Source of the DNA: Candidatus Gastranaerophilales bacterium
Lineage (GTDB): Bacteria; Cyanobacteriota; Vampirovibrionia; Gastranaerophilales; Gastranaerophilaceae
Assembly: GCA_944323935.1 (NCBI GenBank)
Contig: CALUUJ010000007.1
Coordinates: 1-64,000 of the forward strand
Length of the DNA stretch: 64,000 nt
Direction of reading: 5' to 3'
Part shown: positions 47,896 to 57,117 of the stretch, piece by piece
Position numbering within the stretch: position 1 is the first letter of the stretch
How the letters are laid out: every line of letters starts with the position of its first letter
Made by a program: the position numbers and the translations under genes
The notes under the pieces: model-generated
Databases searched by the model: none
Seen by the model: only the letters and a program-made list of their open reading frames with translations
What the model was told of the DNA's origin: nothing

Positions 47896-48747
47896 ATGAA
47901 AACTTATTTAAAAGATTATTTCTTTTTAACAATTGGGGCATTAATATACGCATTTGCAATTGAAGGGTTTTTAATCCCAAGTAAAATTATAGACGGTGGT
48001 GTAACAGGTATTTCAATGATATTGAGTACTCTTACAAATCAACCATTGGGAATTTTTATTGTGTGTATAAACTTACCATTTATAATACTTGCACTTCAAA
48101 AATTAGGTAAGCGATTTGTTTTTTCAACATTTTACTCAATTTTAGTATTTGCAGCAGGTGTTACATTTTTTGGTAAGATGTTTCATGGACATTGTATAAT
48201 TGATAATTTAGAATTATTCTTGGTTGCTATATTTGGCGGATTAATTCTTGGTGCAGGAGTCGGCTTAATTATAAGAAATGGGGCGTCTGTTGATGGTACT
48301 GAGATTTTGGCTATATATTCAACTAAGAAAATACCGTTCTCTGTTGGTGAAATAATAATGTTTATAAATCTTTTTATATTCACTGTTGCAGGATTTATAT
48401 ATGATTGGCAGCATGCTTTATATTCTATAATTACATATTTTGTTGCTTATAAGACTATGGATATTGTTATTGAAGGTTTGAATGAATCGAAATCAGTTTT
48501 TGTTATTACTGATTATTCAACAGAAATAGGCAAAGACATTATGGAAAAAATGGACGTAAGTGTTACATATATTGATGCAGAAGGTGGTTATTCAGGTATA
48601 AAGAAAAGAATTGTTTATTGTGTAATATCACGTCTTCAAGTTCAAAAAATAAAAGAAATAGCCAAAAACATTGACCCAAGGGCTTTTATCGCAATAGAAA
48701 ATGTATATGAAGTTGAAGGTGTAAGAGTAAAAAAGAGAAAAATATAA
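47896..48747 (+). CDS. YitT family membrane protein
   Basis: 283 residues. Five to six membrane spans in the first 190 residues, with GFLIPSKIIDGGVTGISMIL and GLIIRNGASVDGTEILA. A C-terminal cytosolic DUF2179 domain (about 195-283) contains GKDIMEKMDVSVTYIDAEGGYSG. YitT-type proteins are widespread and their transported substrate is not established. Monocistronic; GAGG before the ATG. Confidence 0.92.
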   Translation: MKTYLKDYFFLTIGALIYAFAIEGFLIPSKIIDGGVTGISMILSTLTNQPLGIFIVCINLPFIILALQKLGKRFVFSTFYSILVFAAGVTFFGKMFHGHCIIDNLELFLVAIFGGLILGAGVGLIIRNGASVDGTEILAIYSTKKIPFSVGEIIMFINLFIFTVAGFIYDWQHALYSIITYFVAYKTMDIVIEGLNESKSVFVITDYSTEIGKDIMEKMDVSVTYIDAEGGYSGIKKRIVYCVISRLQVQKIKEIAKNIDPRAFIAIENVYEVEGVRVKKRKI

Positions 48748-48818
48748 AAAACTTTGAAAATAAAGTATTTTTGAGTTAAATTTATAATTAATTATAAGTG
48801 AGTAGACAGGAATTTATT

Positions 48819-50597
48819 ATGATAACAACGACATCAATGAAAACGCATGGATGCGGGGAAATAACAAAGAACGAAGTAGGCAAACAAGTTACAATAGCAG
48901 GTTGGGTCTCTGCTGTTAGGGATTTAGGCGGAATTATCTTTGTTGAAGTTAGAGATAAATCAGGCTTATTTCAGTTAGTTTCAGATCCTCAGAAGAATTC
49001 TGAAGTTTATGAAACATTTCAAAAATTAAGAGATGAATTTGTTATAAAAGCAACAGGAGTTGTTTCTGTAAGACCGGAAGAAACATATAACCCAAAACTT
49101 CCTACAGGCGAAATTGAAGTTTATCCGACTTCTTTAGAAATATTGTCTACTGCTGCAGTATTGCCATTCCCGTTAAATTCTGATGATGTTAATGAAGATA
49201 TAAGATTAAAATATCGTTATTTAGATTTAAGACAAGAAAAAGTATTGAGTTGTCTTAAATTAAGACATGAAATTGTTAAAACAATGCGTAATTATTTAAA
49301 TAATCAAAACTTTATGGAAGTTGAAACTCCTATTTTGATTAAGACTACACCTGAAGGTGCTAGGGATTATTTGGTTCCAAGCCGTGTTCAACCGGGTAAA
49401 TTTTACGCTTTACCGCAATCACCTCAAATTTTTAAACAATTATTAATGGTTGGCGGTATTGAAAGATATTATCAAATAGCAAAATGCTTTCGTGATGAAG
49501 ACTTAAGAGCAGACAGACAGCCTGAATTTACTCAAGTTGATATGGAAATGTCTTTTGTTGAACAACAAGATATTATGAATATGGTTGAAGGGCTTTTAAA
49601 AGAAGTATTCAGACTTGTAGGGTATGAAACACCTGATAAGCTTCCTGTTATTACATACAAAGAAGCTATGGATAAATATGGCAGTGACAGACCTGATTTA
49701 AGATTTGGATTAGAATTATTTGATATCGGTGATATCATAATGGAATCTAGTTTTGAAATAATTAAAGATACTTTGAAAAAAGGCGGCATAGTCAGAGCTA
49801 TTAAAATCCCAGGCATTGCATCATATTCAAGAAAAGAAATGGATGATTTAACAAAATTAGCGGTTTCATTTGGTGCAAAAGCCTTAGCTAATATTATGTA
49901 TTTAGAAGACGGAACAGCTAAATCTCCTGTTCTTAAGTTCTTAACAGAAGAACAAGCAGAACAAATAAAACAAAGAGGAGATGCAAAACCGGGTGATGTT
50001 ATTTTCTTCGTTGCAGATAAACCTAAAGTTACATATGATGTAATGGGCAGATTCAGATTATACTTTGGCGAAAAATTAGGTTTAATTGATCCTGATGCTC
50101 ATGCTCTTTTATGGGTTGTTGATTTCCCAATGTTTGAATATTCTGAAGAAGATAACAGATATGTATCAGTTCACCATCCGTTTACAATGCCAAATCTTGA
50201 AGATATAGACAAAATGGAAACGGATCCTGCTAATTGCCGTTCAATTGCATATGATATTGTATACAACGGTAATGAACTTGGCGGTGGCAGCGTAAGAATA
50301 CACGATGGTGAAATTCAAAAGAGAGTATTTAAGGCATTAGGCTTATCAGAAGAAGAAACTCAAGAAAAATTTGGATTTATGATTAATGCATTCAGATATG
50401 GTACACCTCCGCATGCCGGTCTTGCTTTAGGTTTAGATCGTGTTGTTGCATTATTGGCTAAAACAAATTCAATAAGAGATGTAATTGCATTCCCTAAGAA
50501 TTCAGCTGCTAAATGTTTGATGACAAATGCACCTGCTTTAGCTTCTGAAGATCAGCTTAGAGAATTGCATTTAAGACTTACAACGAAAGTTAACTAA
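48819..50597 (+). CDS. aspS: aspartate--tRNA ligase
   Basis: 592 residues from the ATG at 48819, with AGGAA eight bases upstream; an in-frame GTG at 48798 is less likely. It has the N-terminal anticodon-binding OB fold (VTIAGWVSAVRDLGGIIFVEVRD), the class II core (YQIAKCFRDEDLRADRQPEF) and the bacterial GAD insertion domain. Motif 3 is GLALGLDRVVALL. Whether it is discriminating or also charges tRNA-Asn cannot be settled by eye, but gatB at the window end shows an amidotransferase route exists. Confidence 0.96.
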   Translation: MITTTSMKTHGCGEITKNEVGKQVTIAGWVSAVRDLGGIIFVEVRDKSGLFQLVSDPQKNSEVYETFQKLRDEFVIKATGVVSVRPEETYNPKLPTGEIEVYPTSLEILSTAAVLPFPLNSDDVNEDIRLKYRYLDLRQEKVLSCLKLRHEIVKTMRNYLNNQNFMEVETPILIKTTPEGARDYLVPSRVQPGKFYALPQSPQIFKQLLMVGGIERYYQIAKCFRDEDLRADRQPEFTQVDMEMSFVEQQDIMNMVEGLLKEVFRLVGYETPDKLPVITYKEAMDKYGSDRPDLRFGLELFDIGDIIMESSFEIIKDTLKKGGIVRAIKIPGIASYSRKEMDDLTKLAVSFGAKALANIMYLEDGTAKSPVLKFLTEEQAEQIKQRGDAKPGDVIFFVADKPKVTYDVMGRFRLYFGEKLGLIDPDAHALLWVVDFPMFEYSEEDNRYVSVHHPFTMPNLEDIDKMETDPANCRSIAYDIVYNGNELGGGSVRIHDGEIQKRVFKALGLSEEETQEKFGFMINAFRYGTPPHAGLALGLDRVVALLAKTNSIRDVIAFPKNSAAKCLMTNAPALASEDQLRELHLRLTTKVN

Positions 50598-50615
50598 TTA
50601 TCAGAGTATAATAAT

Positions 50616-50654
50616 AAAAGGCTAATCCTGTACAGTATACATCTTTAGCCTTTT
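50616..50654 (+). terminator. terminator after aspS
   Basis: AAAAGGCTAA (50616-50625) pairs with TTAGCCTTTT (50645-50654); the 19-base loop has its own GTAC/GTATAC self-complementarity. It precedes dnaA by 29 bases. Confidence 0.8.
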
Positions 50655-50683
50655 ATATATTCAAAATATGCTTAGGACGGGAA

Positions 50684-52096
50684 ATGGAAGACGAATTAAT
50701 TAAGCAAATATGGGATGATACCCTTGTTATACTAAAAGACACTGTAATTGCAACTACTTATGAAACTTGGATATTACCATTAGTTCCGCATTCATTGGAA
50801 GATAATTGTTTTTGTGCATTAACGGGGCAGAATTTAGCAGTACAGATTTTACAGAAAAATCAGAAAGAAATTTCAAAAGCACTTTCTGAAGTTTGTGGTA
50901 AAGAGGTTTATTTCAAGGTTATTTATGATGATAATCTCCATAAACAATTAGAGAAAGAAAAGCAAAAAGCCAAAAAAGACGAAGAAAAAGAGTTTATTCA
51001 AAATTTGGAGAAACGTATTGTTTCATCAAAGTATGATGGATTAAAGCAAATGCGCTCTGATTGTAATTTAAACTTGAAATACAAGTTTGATAATTTTGTA
51101 GTCGGTGCTAATAATAAATTTGCTCATGCAGTTGCTCTTGCTGTTGCTAAGGATCCCGGAAAACAATATAATCCTTTATTTATATATGGTGGTTCAGGGT
51201 TGGGTAAAACTCACTTATTACAAGCTATTGGGCATGATATTTTGTTTAATAAACCAAAGTTAAAAGTAAAATACGTTAAAGCGGAAGAATTCATTAATGA
51301 CCTTGTAAATTCGCTTGTAAAAGGGATGGATAAAGCAGGCGATAAGAATAAAAAAATGAATGATTTTCGCAACAAATACAGAAATGTTGATGTTCTTTTA
51401 GTTGATGATATTCAGTTAATTGAAGGTAAAGCAAGAACTGAAGAGGAAATGTTTAATACATTTGAAAGTCTTCATAATTCGGGTAAACAAATTGTTTTTA
51501 CGTCTGACCGTTCACCTGATAAATTTGAGAATACGCCGGATAGATTAAAAACACGTTTTCAAATGGGACTTCTTGCCGATATTCAAGTGCCTGATATAGA
51601 AACCAGAATGGCTATACTAACAAAGTTGGCAAGTGATAACAATATAAAAATGCCAGTAGATGTTATTGAGTTTCTGGCATCTGTTTACAATAAAAATGTA
51701 AGAGAACTTGAAGGTGCATTTAATACTGTAAATGCATATACCTCAATAAATGAAATACCTGTAACAGTTGATATTGTTAAAAAAGTAATCGGGTATAGTG
51801 AAAAAAGAAAAACAGTCACAGTTGAAGGAATAATTGATATTGTTGCAGGTTATTATAATGTCTCGGTTGATGATATTAAGAGTACAAATAGAGCATCTAA
51901 AACTGCTTATGCTCGTCAAGCTGCAATATATCTTGCAAAAGAATTGACTGGAGAAAGTTTCCCATATATTGGTGATTGTTTTAACAGAAAACATACAACA
52001 ATAATGTACTCACATCAAAAAGTTAAGAGTGATATTGCTATAGATAGGCATTTGGCTCAAGATATAACAGAACTAACTTCCAAAATTAACGAATAA
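50684..52096 (+). CDS. dnaA: chromosomal replication initiator DnaA
   Basis: 470 residues. Domain I with WDDTLVILKDTVIATTYETWI, an extended charged linker, AAA+ domain III with Walker A GGSGLGKT near residue 168 and Walker B VLLVDDIQ. Domain IV ends in the DnaA-box-reading signature RKHTTIMYSHQKV. It opens the origin. It is not next to dnaN or rpmH, and the gaps on both sides hold no DnaA boxes that I can see, so the origin is probably not here. Confidence 0.98.
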   Translation: MEDELIKQIWDDTLVILKDTVIATTYETWILPLVPHSLEDNCFCALTGQNLAVQILQKNQKEISKALSEVCGKEVYFKVIYDDNLHKQLEKEKQKAKKDEEKEFIQNLEKRIVSSKYDGLKQMRSDCNLNLKYKFDNFVVGANNKFAHAVALAVAKDPGKQYNPLFIYGGSGLGKTHLLQAIGHDILFNKPKLKVKYVKAEEFINDLVNSLVKGMDKAGDKNKKMNDFRNKYRNVDVLLVDDIQLIEGKARTEEEMFNTFESLHNSGKQIVFTSDRSPDKFENTPDRLKTRFQMGLLADIQVPDIETRMAILTKLASDNNIKMPVDVIEFLASVYNKNVRELEGAFNTVNAYTSINEIPVTVDIVKKVIGYSEKRKTVTVEGIIDIVAGYYNVSVDDIKSTNRASKTAYARQAAIYLAKELTGESFPYIGDCFNRKHTTIMYSHQKVKSDIAIDRHLAQDITELTSKINE

Positions 52097-52128
52097 AAAA
52101 GAGGGCTTAATTTTATAGCCCTCTTTTT
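52095..52128. terminator. bidirectional terminator after dnaA
   Basis: AAAAAAGAGGGCT and AGCCCTCTTTTTT form a 13-pair stem with a nine-base loop. It serves dnaA and the convergent repeat protein gene. Confidence 0.9.
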
Positions 52129-52142
52129 TTATTTAGAATAAT

Positions 52143-52514
52143 TTATGCAATATAAGACATTTTAGAATCAGGATTTACTCTTGTACTTGGATTAAAAGTG
52201 AAACCACCATTTAAGTTTATACTATTTTCATTCTCTACATCATATTGTTGACCATCAACAACTACAACTTGTTTTGTTATATCACAAGCTAGATCATCCT
52301 TAACTTCTTTAACGTCATATTGTTTCCCGTCTATTACAACAACTTCTTTATATGTTGGCATTATTGATTTTACCATAGGATTATTATCTTGGACTTTGAT
52401 TACAGGATATTGTTGACCATCAATAGTTACATATTTCTTTTCAACTGGTGCAAAAGAATTTGTTAATCCATTATTTGCTGAAATTGATGGTGTAAAATTT
52501 GTTGCATTAATCAT
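52143..52514 (-). CDS. small protein with three VDGxQYDV repeats
   Basis: 123 residues. Three copies of a short beta-type unit: KYVTIDGQQYPVIKV (27-41), EVVVIDGKQYDVKEV (57-71) and QVVVVDGQQYDVENE (82-96), separated by 10-15 residue linkers. N- and C-termini are Asn/Ser/Pro-rich and probably disordered. No signal peptide. I do not recognise the family; the DG-x-QYxV unit looks like a strand-turn-strand repeat, possibly a binding or structural module. Strong AGGTTC-type leader only; monocistronic. Confidence 0.8.
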   Translation of the reverse strand: MINATNFTPSISANNGLTNSFAPVEKKYVTIDGQQYPVIKVQDNNPMVKSIMPTYKEVVVIDGKQYDVKEVKDDLACDITKQVVVVDGQQYDVENENSINLNGGFTFNPSTRVNPDSKMSYIA

Positions 52515-52611
52515 AAAAGAACCTACCTTCCAAAAAATAAACTTACTTACCTTGTTCTTATATAAAAACTTTTTATTAATAAAAATTGCCTTATTTGTTA
52601 AGAAACTTAAT

Positions 52612-53268
52612 TTAATTCCAAATATCAGGTGTTGAAAGTGTAAGTGCTGTTATTTTTTTATATCCGTTCTTTTTTAGAAGTTTTATTATTTCTTCTAATG
52701 TTATTCCTGTTGAGGTTATATCATCAATAATTAAAAGGTTTTCGTCTCTATCTATTGTTTCATTTGGGTTAATCTCAAATGCATTTTTTATGTTTTGGAG
52801 TCTTTGCGTTTTATTTAGGTTGAATTGCTTTATTGTGTCTTTTATTCTTAAAAGAAATTTTTTATTATTTTCATAACCTGTTAATTTACTCAATTCATCT
52901 GCTACTAAATCCATATGATTATATTTTCTTTCTTTTCTTCTGTTTGGATGGATAGGGACAGGTAAAATAAGAAAGTTTTCTTTTTTATGTAAGTCAAGCC
53001 AGTATTCGTACATTATTTTTGCTTGAAGTGATGCTAAAATTTTTTTATTATGATATTTTAAGTCTTTTATTAATTTTTTTGTAATTTCATCATATAACGT
53101 ACAGGCATATATTTTACAATTATTTTGTTCTTTAAATACAGAAGGCGGCATAAAATGTATTCTGTTGTAACATTTTTTGCATATAATACTGTCTTCTTTT
53201 TTTGAATGACAGAAGTAGCAAGGTTGGATATATATTAAGTTTAGTAGTTTTTCGATTAACTTTATCAT
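52612..53268 (-). CDS. comF: ComF family phosphoribosyltransferase-like protein
   Basis: 218 residues from the ATG at 53268. An N-terminal zinc-finger has CYFCHSKKEDSIICKKC (two CxxC pairs). The PRTase domain has ILPVPIHPNRRKERKYNHM and the PRPP loop LLIIDDITSTGIT. ComF/GntX proteins are needed for uptake of transforming DNA in several species. A ComEA-like protein is encoded at 37189 and a pilin at 61752, so competence-type functions may exist, scattered. Confidence 0.9.
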   Translation of the reverse strand: MIKLIEKLLNLIYIQPCYFCHSKKEDSIICKKCYNRIHFMPPSVFKEQNNCKIYACTLYDEITKKLIKDLKYHNKKILASLQAKIMYEYWLDLHKKENFLILPVPIHPNRRKERKYNHMDLVADELSKLTGYENNKKFLLRIKDTIKQFNLNKTQRLQNIKNAFEINPNETIDRDENLLIIDDITSTGITLEEIIKLLKKNGYKKITALTLSTPDIWN

Positions 53269-53305
53269 ATAATACAAATTATATTAGATAAAAGAGAAGA
53301 TTAAA

Positions 53306-54694
53306 ATGGGATTTTTAAATATGTTTTCAAGTGCAATAATCATGATTTTGTTAATCAGTTTATTGATTTTAGTACATGAATTAGGACATTTTTGTGCTGC
53401 TAAATTAGTAGGAATAAGGGTTGATAAATTCGGGTTTGGTTTACCCATCGGACCGACTTTATTTTCTAAAAAATTTGGTGAAACAGAAATTTTAATCCAT
53501 GCATTTTTACTTGGTGGTTATGTTTCATTTCCTGATGATGAAGAGGACTGCGATTTACCAAAAGATTCCACTTTAAGATTTTCGAATAAATCTGTAGGAC
53601 AAAGGGCACTTGTTATTTCAGCAGGTGTTATATGTAATGTTATTTTAGCTTATTTCCTAATATTTTTTACAGGACTTTTGTGGAAACATTTGCCTGATAA
53701 TAAGTTTGTTATTAAGTTTGAAAAATTTGCACCTACTGCCGTTCAATCTATATTGGATTCTGGTATTCAAAAAGGTGATATTTTATATACTGTTAATGGT
53801 TTAAGTGTTGATTATCCTATAACATTAACAAGGCATCTTGATTTGTCAAAGGAATTTGATGGTTTTGCTTCTCAAAAGTTAATTGAAAGTAAATTGGCAG
53901 AGTTAAAAAATTTAAATCCTCAATTGAAAGATAATGAAATTATAAAATTGGGTACAATTATAAAACTTCCTGAATTTACAGATGAAGAAAGTGTTAAATT
54001 ATCTGTTGATAATATTTTAGGATTGGAAAAATATAAATCGAAAGAGACTCAGCTTTCTGATTTCCAAAAAGATTTAAGAGATAAGATTAATTACAGCAAG
54101 GAATATAAACTTGAAAGTGATGCTTTACCAATTGATATAGCAGCAGCGATTTCTGATACAAAAAAACCTGTTTCAATAGTTGTTTTAAGAAATAATCATG
54201 AAGTACAATTAAAACCTGTATATGCAGGTAAAGACGGTAAGCTTGGTATTGAACAATCTTATAGTGAAAAGTATACTGAAACCAAAACCTTAAAGGAATT
54301 AATTCCTGCAACAATTCATTATGTTAACTATAATATAGGATTTATGGTATACACTCTTGGAAAACTATTTACTGGTAAAATCCCAATGAGTGAAATGAAC
54401 GGAATTATTGCCATTACAAAAATAGGAACTGAAATAATTGCTTATAAAGGTATATTCCAAGGCTTATTATTAACGGCTATGATATCTTTAAACTTGGCAT
54501 TAATTAATATATTGCCTATCCCGGCTTTAGACGGCGGACATTTATTGTTCCTTATTATCGAGAAGATAACAGGAAAACCTGTAAGTAAGAAATTTGTTGA
54601 GATATTAAGTAATTTCTTCTTCTATTTATTAATAGCATTGATGGTATTGATTTTATATAACGATATCCATGCTTGGATAATCGGTAAAATTTAA
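53306..54694 (+). CDS. site-2 membrane metalloprotease, RseP-like, with unusual insertion
   Basis: 462 residues. Zinc motif HELGH (24-28) in the first membrane span and the second site LDGG near 408-411 in the last ones. A PDZ-like region starts at about 135 (GIQKGDILYTVNGLSV) and resumes at 288 (VSIVVLRNNHEVQLKPVYAG). Between them about 95 residues (185-280) are inserted; part (ELKNLNPQLKDNEIIKLGTIIKL) resembles the second half of a LysM motif. The family cleaves anti-sigma factors or signal peptides in the membrane. Ends at terminator 54712. Confidence 0.88.
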   Translation: MGFLNMFSSAIIMILLISLLILVHELGHFCAAKLVGIRVDKFGFGLPIGPTLFSKKFGETEILIHAFLLGGYVSFPDDEEDCDLPKDSTLRFSNKSVGQRALVISAGVICNVILAYFLIFFTGLLWKHLPDNKFVIKFEKFAPTAVQSILDSGIQKGDILYTVNGLSVDYPITLTRHLDLSKEFDGFASQKLIESKLAELKNLNPQLKDNEIIKLGTIIKLPEFTDEESVKLSVDNILGLEKYKSKETQLSDFQKDLRDKINYSKEYKLESDALPIDIAAAISDTKKPVSIVVLRNNHEVQLKPVYAGKDGKLGIEQSYSEKYTETKTLKELIPATIHYVNYNIGFMVYTLGKLFTGKIPMSEMNGIIAITKIGTEIIAYKGIFQGLLLTAMISLNLALINILPIPALDGGHLLFLIIEKITGKPVSKKFVEILSNFFFYLLIALMVLILYNDIHAWIIGKI

Positions 54695-54711
54695 TTTATT
54701 GCAAACAAAAT

Positions 54712-54739
54712 AATCCCCCTAATGATCATTAGGGGGATT
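54712..54739. terminator. perfectly palindromic bidirectional terminator
   Basis: AATCCCCCTAATGA (54712-54725) is exactly complementary to 54726-54739, giving a 28-base perfect palindrome with T runs on both sides. It lies between the convergent protease and the unknown gene at 54757. Confidence 0.9.
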
Positions 54740-54756
54740 TTATTAATGTATTAGAT

Positions 54757-55245
54757 TTAAATATCTAGACCGGCTTCTTCTTGTATAAATGTTGGAACTG
54801 ATAAGCTATGTCCAAGTTTATGATTATATTCATTTAGAACACTGTATTCTGTTTTTAATGCGGCGATTGAACCTTGCGGGTATTCATATTTAATTAATCT
54901 TTTTTCTATATAATTACCATTTGCTACATCTTTAACTATAGTTACTGGTTTACCATCTTTGTATTCTACTAATGCTCCATCTTTGTTTTTTATTACACCT
55001 GAATATGGTACATTCATTGTTACGAATAAACCATCTTTATTTATTTTAGGTCTGAATCCTTTTTGTTCCAGTTCACCAACAGTGGAAACTGGGAATTTTT
55101 CCAGTCTTTTTGTTTCTTCATATACTTTATTTTCTGTAGCTGTTATTTGAGGTGCACTACTTGATGACTTATTATTTTTTAAATGTGTGCCAAAATATGT
55201 ACTAAGATTATTTATCTGGCCTTTACCAAAATTAATATTTGTCAT
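54757..55245 (-). CDS. hypothetical protein, NFGKG start
   Basis: 162 residues from the ATG at 55245, preceded by AAAGGAGG at 6 bases; the open frame further upstream to 55386 was dismissed for that reason. It starts MTNINFGKGQINNLSTYFGT, then a Ser/Lys-rich linker. A compact domain from about 55 (EKFPVSTVGELEQKGFRPKI) contains beta segments and VEYKDGKPVTIVKD. No signal or membrane segment. Not recognised. Confidence 0.8.
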   Translation of the reverse strand: MTNINFGKGQINNLSTYFGTHLKNNKSSSSAPQITATENKVYEETKRLEKFPVSTVGELEQKGFRPKINKDGLFVTMNVPYSGVIKNKDGALVEYKDGKPVTIVKDVANGNYIEKRLIKYEYPQGSIAALKTEYSVLNEYNHKLGHSLSVPTFIQEEAGLDI

Positions 55246-55374
55246 ATAGACCTCCTTTACTTCTTTATTATTTATATAAAATCTGTTTGGGTTTAAATAT
55301 TGTGTTTTTTTAAGATATTGTAAATTAATATTAATTTGGGTACAATTTTCTTTACTAGTTAAAAAAGGGAATTT

Positions 55375-55929
55375 ATGAAAGGTCATTTATATATAGTTGC
55401 GGGATGTTCCGGCGTTGGAAAAGGGACCTTATTAAAACTTTTCTTAAAGGAAAATCCTGAGATTAAACTATCAATATCTGCTACAACAAGAAATCCAAGA
55501 CAAGGTGAAGAAGATGGTGTAAGCTATTTTTTTGTATCTAAAGAGGAATTTAAGAAAGAGATTCAAAATGATGAGTTTTTAGAATGGGCAGAATTTAGCG
55601 GTAATTTCTACGGAACTAAAAAAAGTTTTGTAGAAAAAACACTTGAAAAAGGAATTGATTTGATACTTGAGATTGAAGTTCAAGGTGCAAAACAAGTAAA
55701 GGAAAAAATGCCTGAAGCTACTTCAATTTTTATTATGCCTCCATCTTTAGAAGATTTGGAAAAGCGTTTAAGAGGCAGACATACTGAAAGTGAAGAAGCT
55801 ATACAACGAAGGCTTAGTGTTGCGGCAAGAGAAATAGAGGCCGGTAAAAACTTTGATTATCTAATTATTAATGATAACATAGAAGAAGCGTTGGCTAATA
55901 TGCAAAGAATCTTTGATAATAAAGGGTAA
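55375..55929 (+). CDS. gmk: guanylate kinase
   Basis: 184 residues. P-loop GCSGVGKGTLLK, ISATTRNPRQGEEDGVSYFFV (GMP binding), EWAEFSGNFYGT and LEIEVQGAKQVK are intact. It phosphorylates GMP to GDP. Slightly short of the usual 200 because the C-terminus ends early. First of a five-gene operon; three bases before coaBC. Confidence 0.96.
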   Translation: MKGHLYIVAGCSGVGKGTLLKLFLKENPEIKLSISATTRNPRQGEEDGVSYFFVSKEEFKKEIQNDEFLEWAEFSGNFYGTKKSFVEKTLEKGIDLILEIEVQGAKQVKEKMPEATSIFIMPPSLEDLEKRLRGRHTESEEAIQRRLSVAAREIEAGKNFDYLIINDNIEEALANMQRIFDNKG

Positions 55930-55932
55930 AAA

Positions 55933-57117
55933 ATGCTTAGCGGAAAAACCGTCTTAGTTGGTATAACAGGAGCTATTGCAGCTTATAAAGTTTGTGAATT
56001 AATTCGTTTGTTTAAAAAAAATAATGCAAATGTTAAAGTTGTTGTTACCCCTAATGCATTGAATTTTGTTACCAAGACTACATTAGAATCATTAAGTCAA
56101 AATGCTGTTGATATTGAGCAATTTAATATCCAAGAATATAAACCGGAACATATAGCTTTAACTGATGAAGCGGATATTTTTGTTATTGCACCTGCGAGTG
56201 CAAATACAATTGCAAAAATGGCTTTAGGAATTTGTGATAATTTATTAACATCAACGTTCTGTGCTTTTAAGAAGCCTGTTGTAATAGCACCTTGTATGAA
56301 CACAAATATGTGGGAAAATCCCGCTGTAGAAAAAAATATTGAAACTCTGAAAAATAGAGGAATAAAAGTAGTAGAGCCTGATACCGGGTTTTTAGCCTGC
56401 GGAACTAACGGTAAAGGCAGACTTGCTGATATAAATTTAATATATGAAACGGCAAAAGATATTTTATTGCCTGAACAAATATTAAAAGGTAAAAAAGTTG
56501 TAATAACAGCTGGCGGTACTAAAGAAAATATTGATGCAGTAAGATATATCGGTAATTATTCATCGGGTAAAATGGGAATTGCGTTAGCTGACAGTGCATA
56601 TAAACTCGGAGCTGATGTTGTTCTTATTTCTACAGTTGATGTTGACAAAAAATATAAAGTAATAAATGTTCAAACAGCTCAAGAAATGTATGATAAAGTA
56701 AACGAAGAGTTTAAAAATGCTTATACATTAATTATGGCTGCAGCTGTAAGTGATTATCGAGTAAAAAATAAATCTGAACAAAAAATAAAAAAGGATGGCA
56801 ATTCTTTGATAATTGAACTTGTTGAAAATCCTGACATTTTAAAAGAAATGTCTAAAATTAAGCGAAATGACCAAATTGTTGTGGGATTTTGTGCTGAAAG
56901 TCAAAATCTAATGGAATTTGCAAAACAAAAGATTTCAAAGAAAAAATGTGATTATATATGTGCAAATGATATTTCTAAAAAAGATATCGGCTTCTCGTCA
57001 AATGATAATGAATTGTATATAATAGATAAAGAAATGAATGTTTGTCATATAGATAAAGCTGATAAACAAATTATAGCTATGAAGATTTTGGAAAAAATTT
57101 ATGGAAAAAGTAAGTAA
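55933..57117 (+). CDS. coaBC: bifunctional CoaBC (phosphopantothenoylcysteine decarboxylase/synthase)
   Basis: 394 residues. The N-terminal FMN decarboxylase half has GITGAIAAYKVCELIR and the PAMNxxMW-like APCMNTNMW. The C-terminal CTP-dependent ligase half starts at ITAGGTKENIDAVRYIGNYSSGKMG and has the AAVSDYRV stretch. It makes 4'-phosphopantetheine for coenzyme A. The end overlaps the next gene by 17 bases. Confidence 0.96.
   Translation: MLSGKTVLVGITGAIAAYKVCELIRLFKKNNANVKVVVTPNALNFVTKTTLESLSQNAVDIEQFNIQEYKPEHIALTDEADIFVIAPASANTIAKMALGICDNLLTSTFCAFKKPVVIAPCMNTNMWENPAVEKNIETLKNRGIKVVEPDTGFLACGTNGKGRLADINLIYETAKDILLPEQILKGKKVVITAGGTKENIDAVRYIGNYSSGKMGIALADSAYKLGADVVLISTVDVDKKYKVINVQTAQEMYDKVNEEFKNAYTLIMAAAVSDYRVKNKSEQKIKKDGNSLIIELVENPDILKEMSKIKRNDQIVVGFCAESQNLMEFAKQKISKKKCDYICANDISKKDIGFSSNDNELYIIDKEMNVCHIDKADKQIIAMKILEKIYGKSK

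Noticed and set aside
50598-52142. Origin next to dnaA
   Set aside because: The short gaps on both sides of dnaA are filled by terminators and hold no DnaA-box-like sequences; the dnaN gap is a better candidate.
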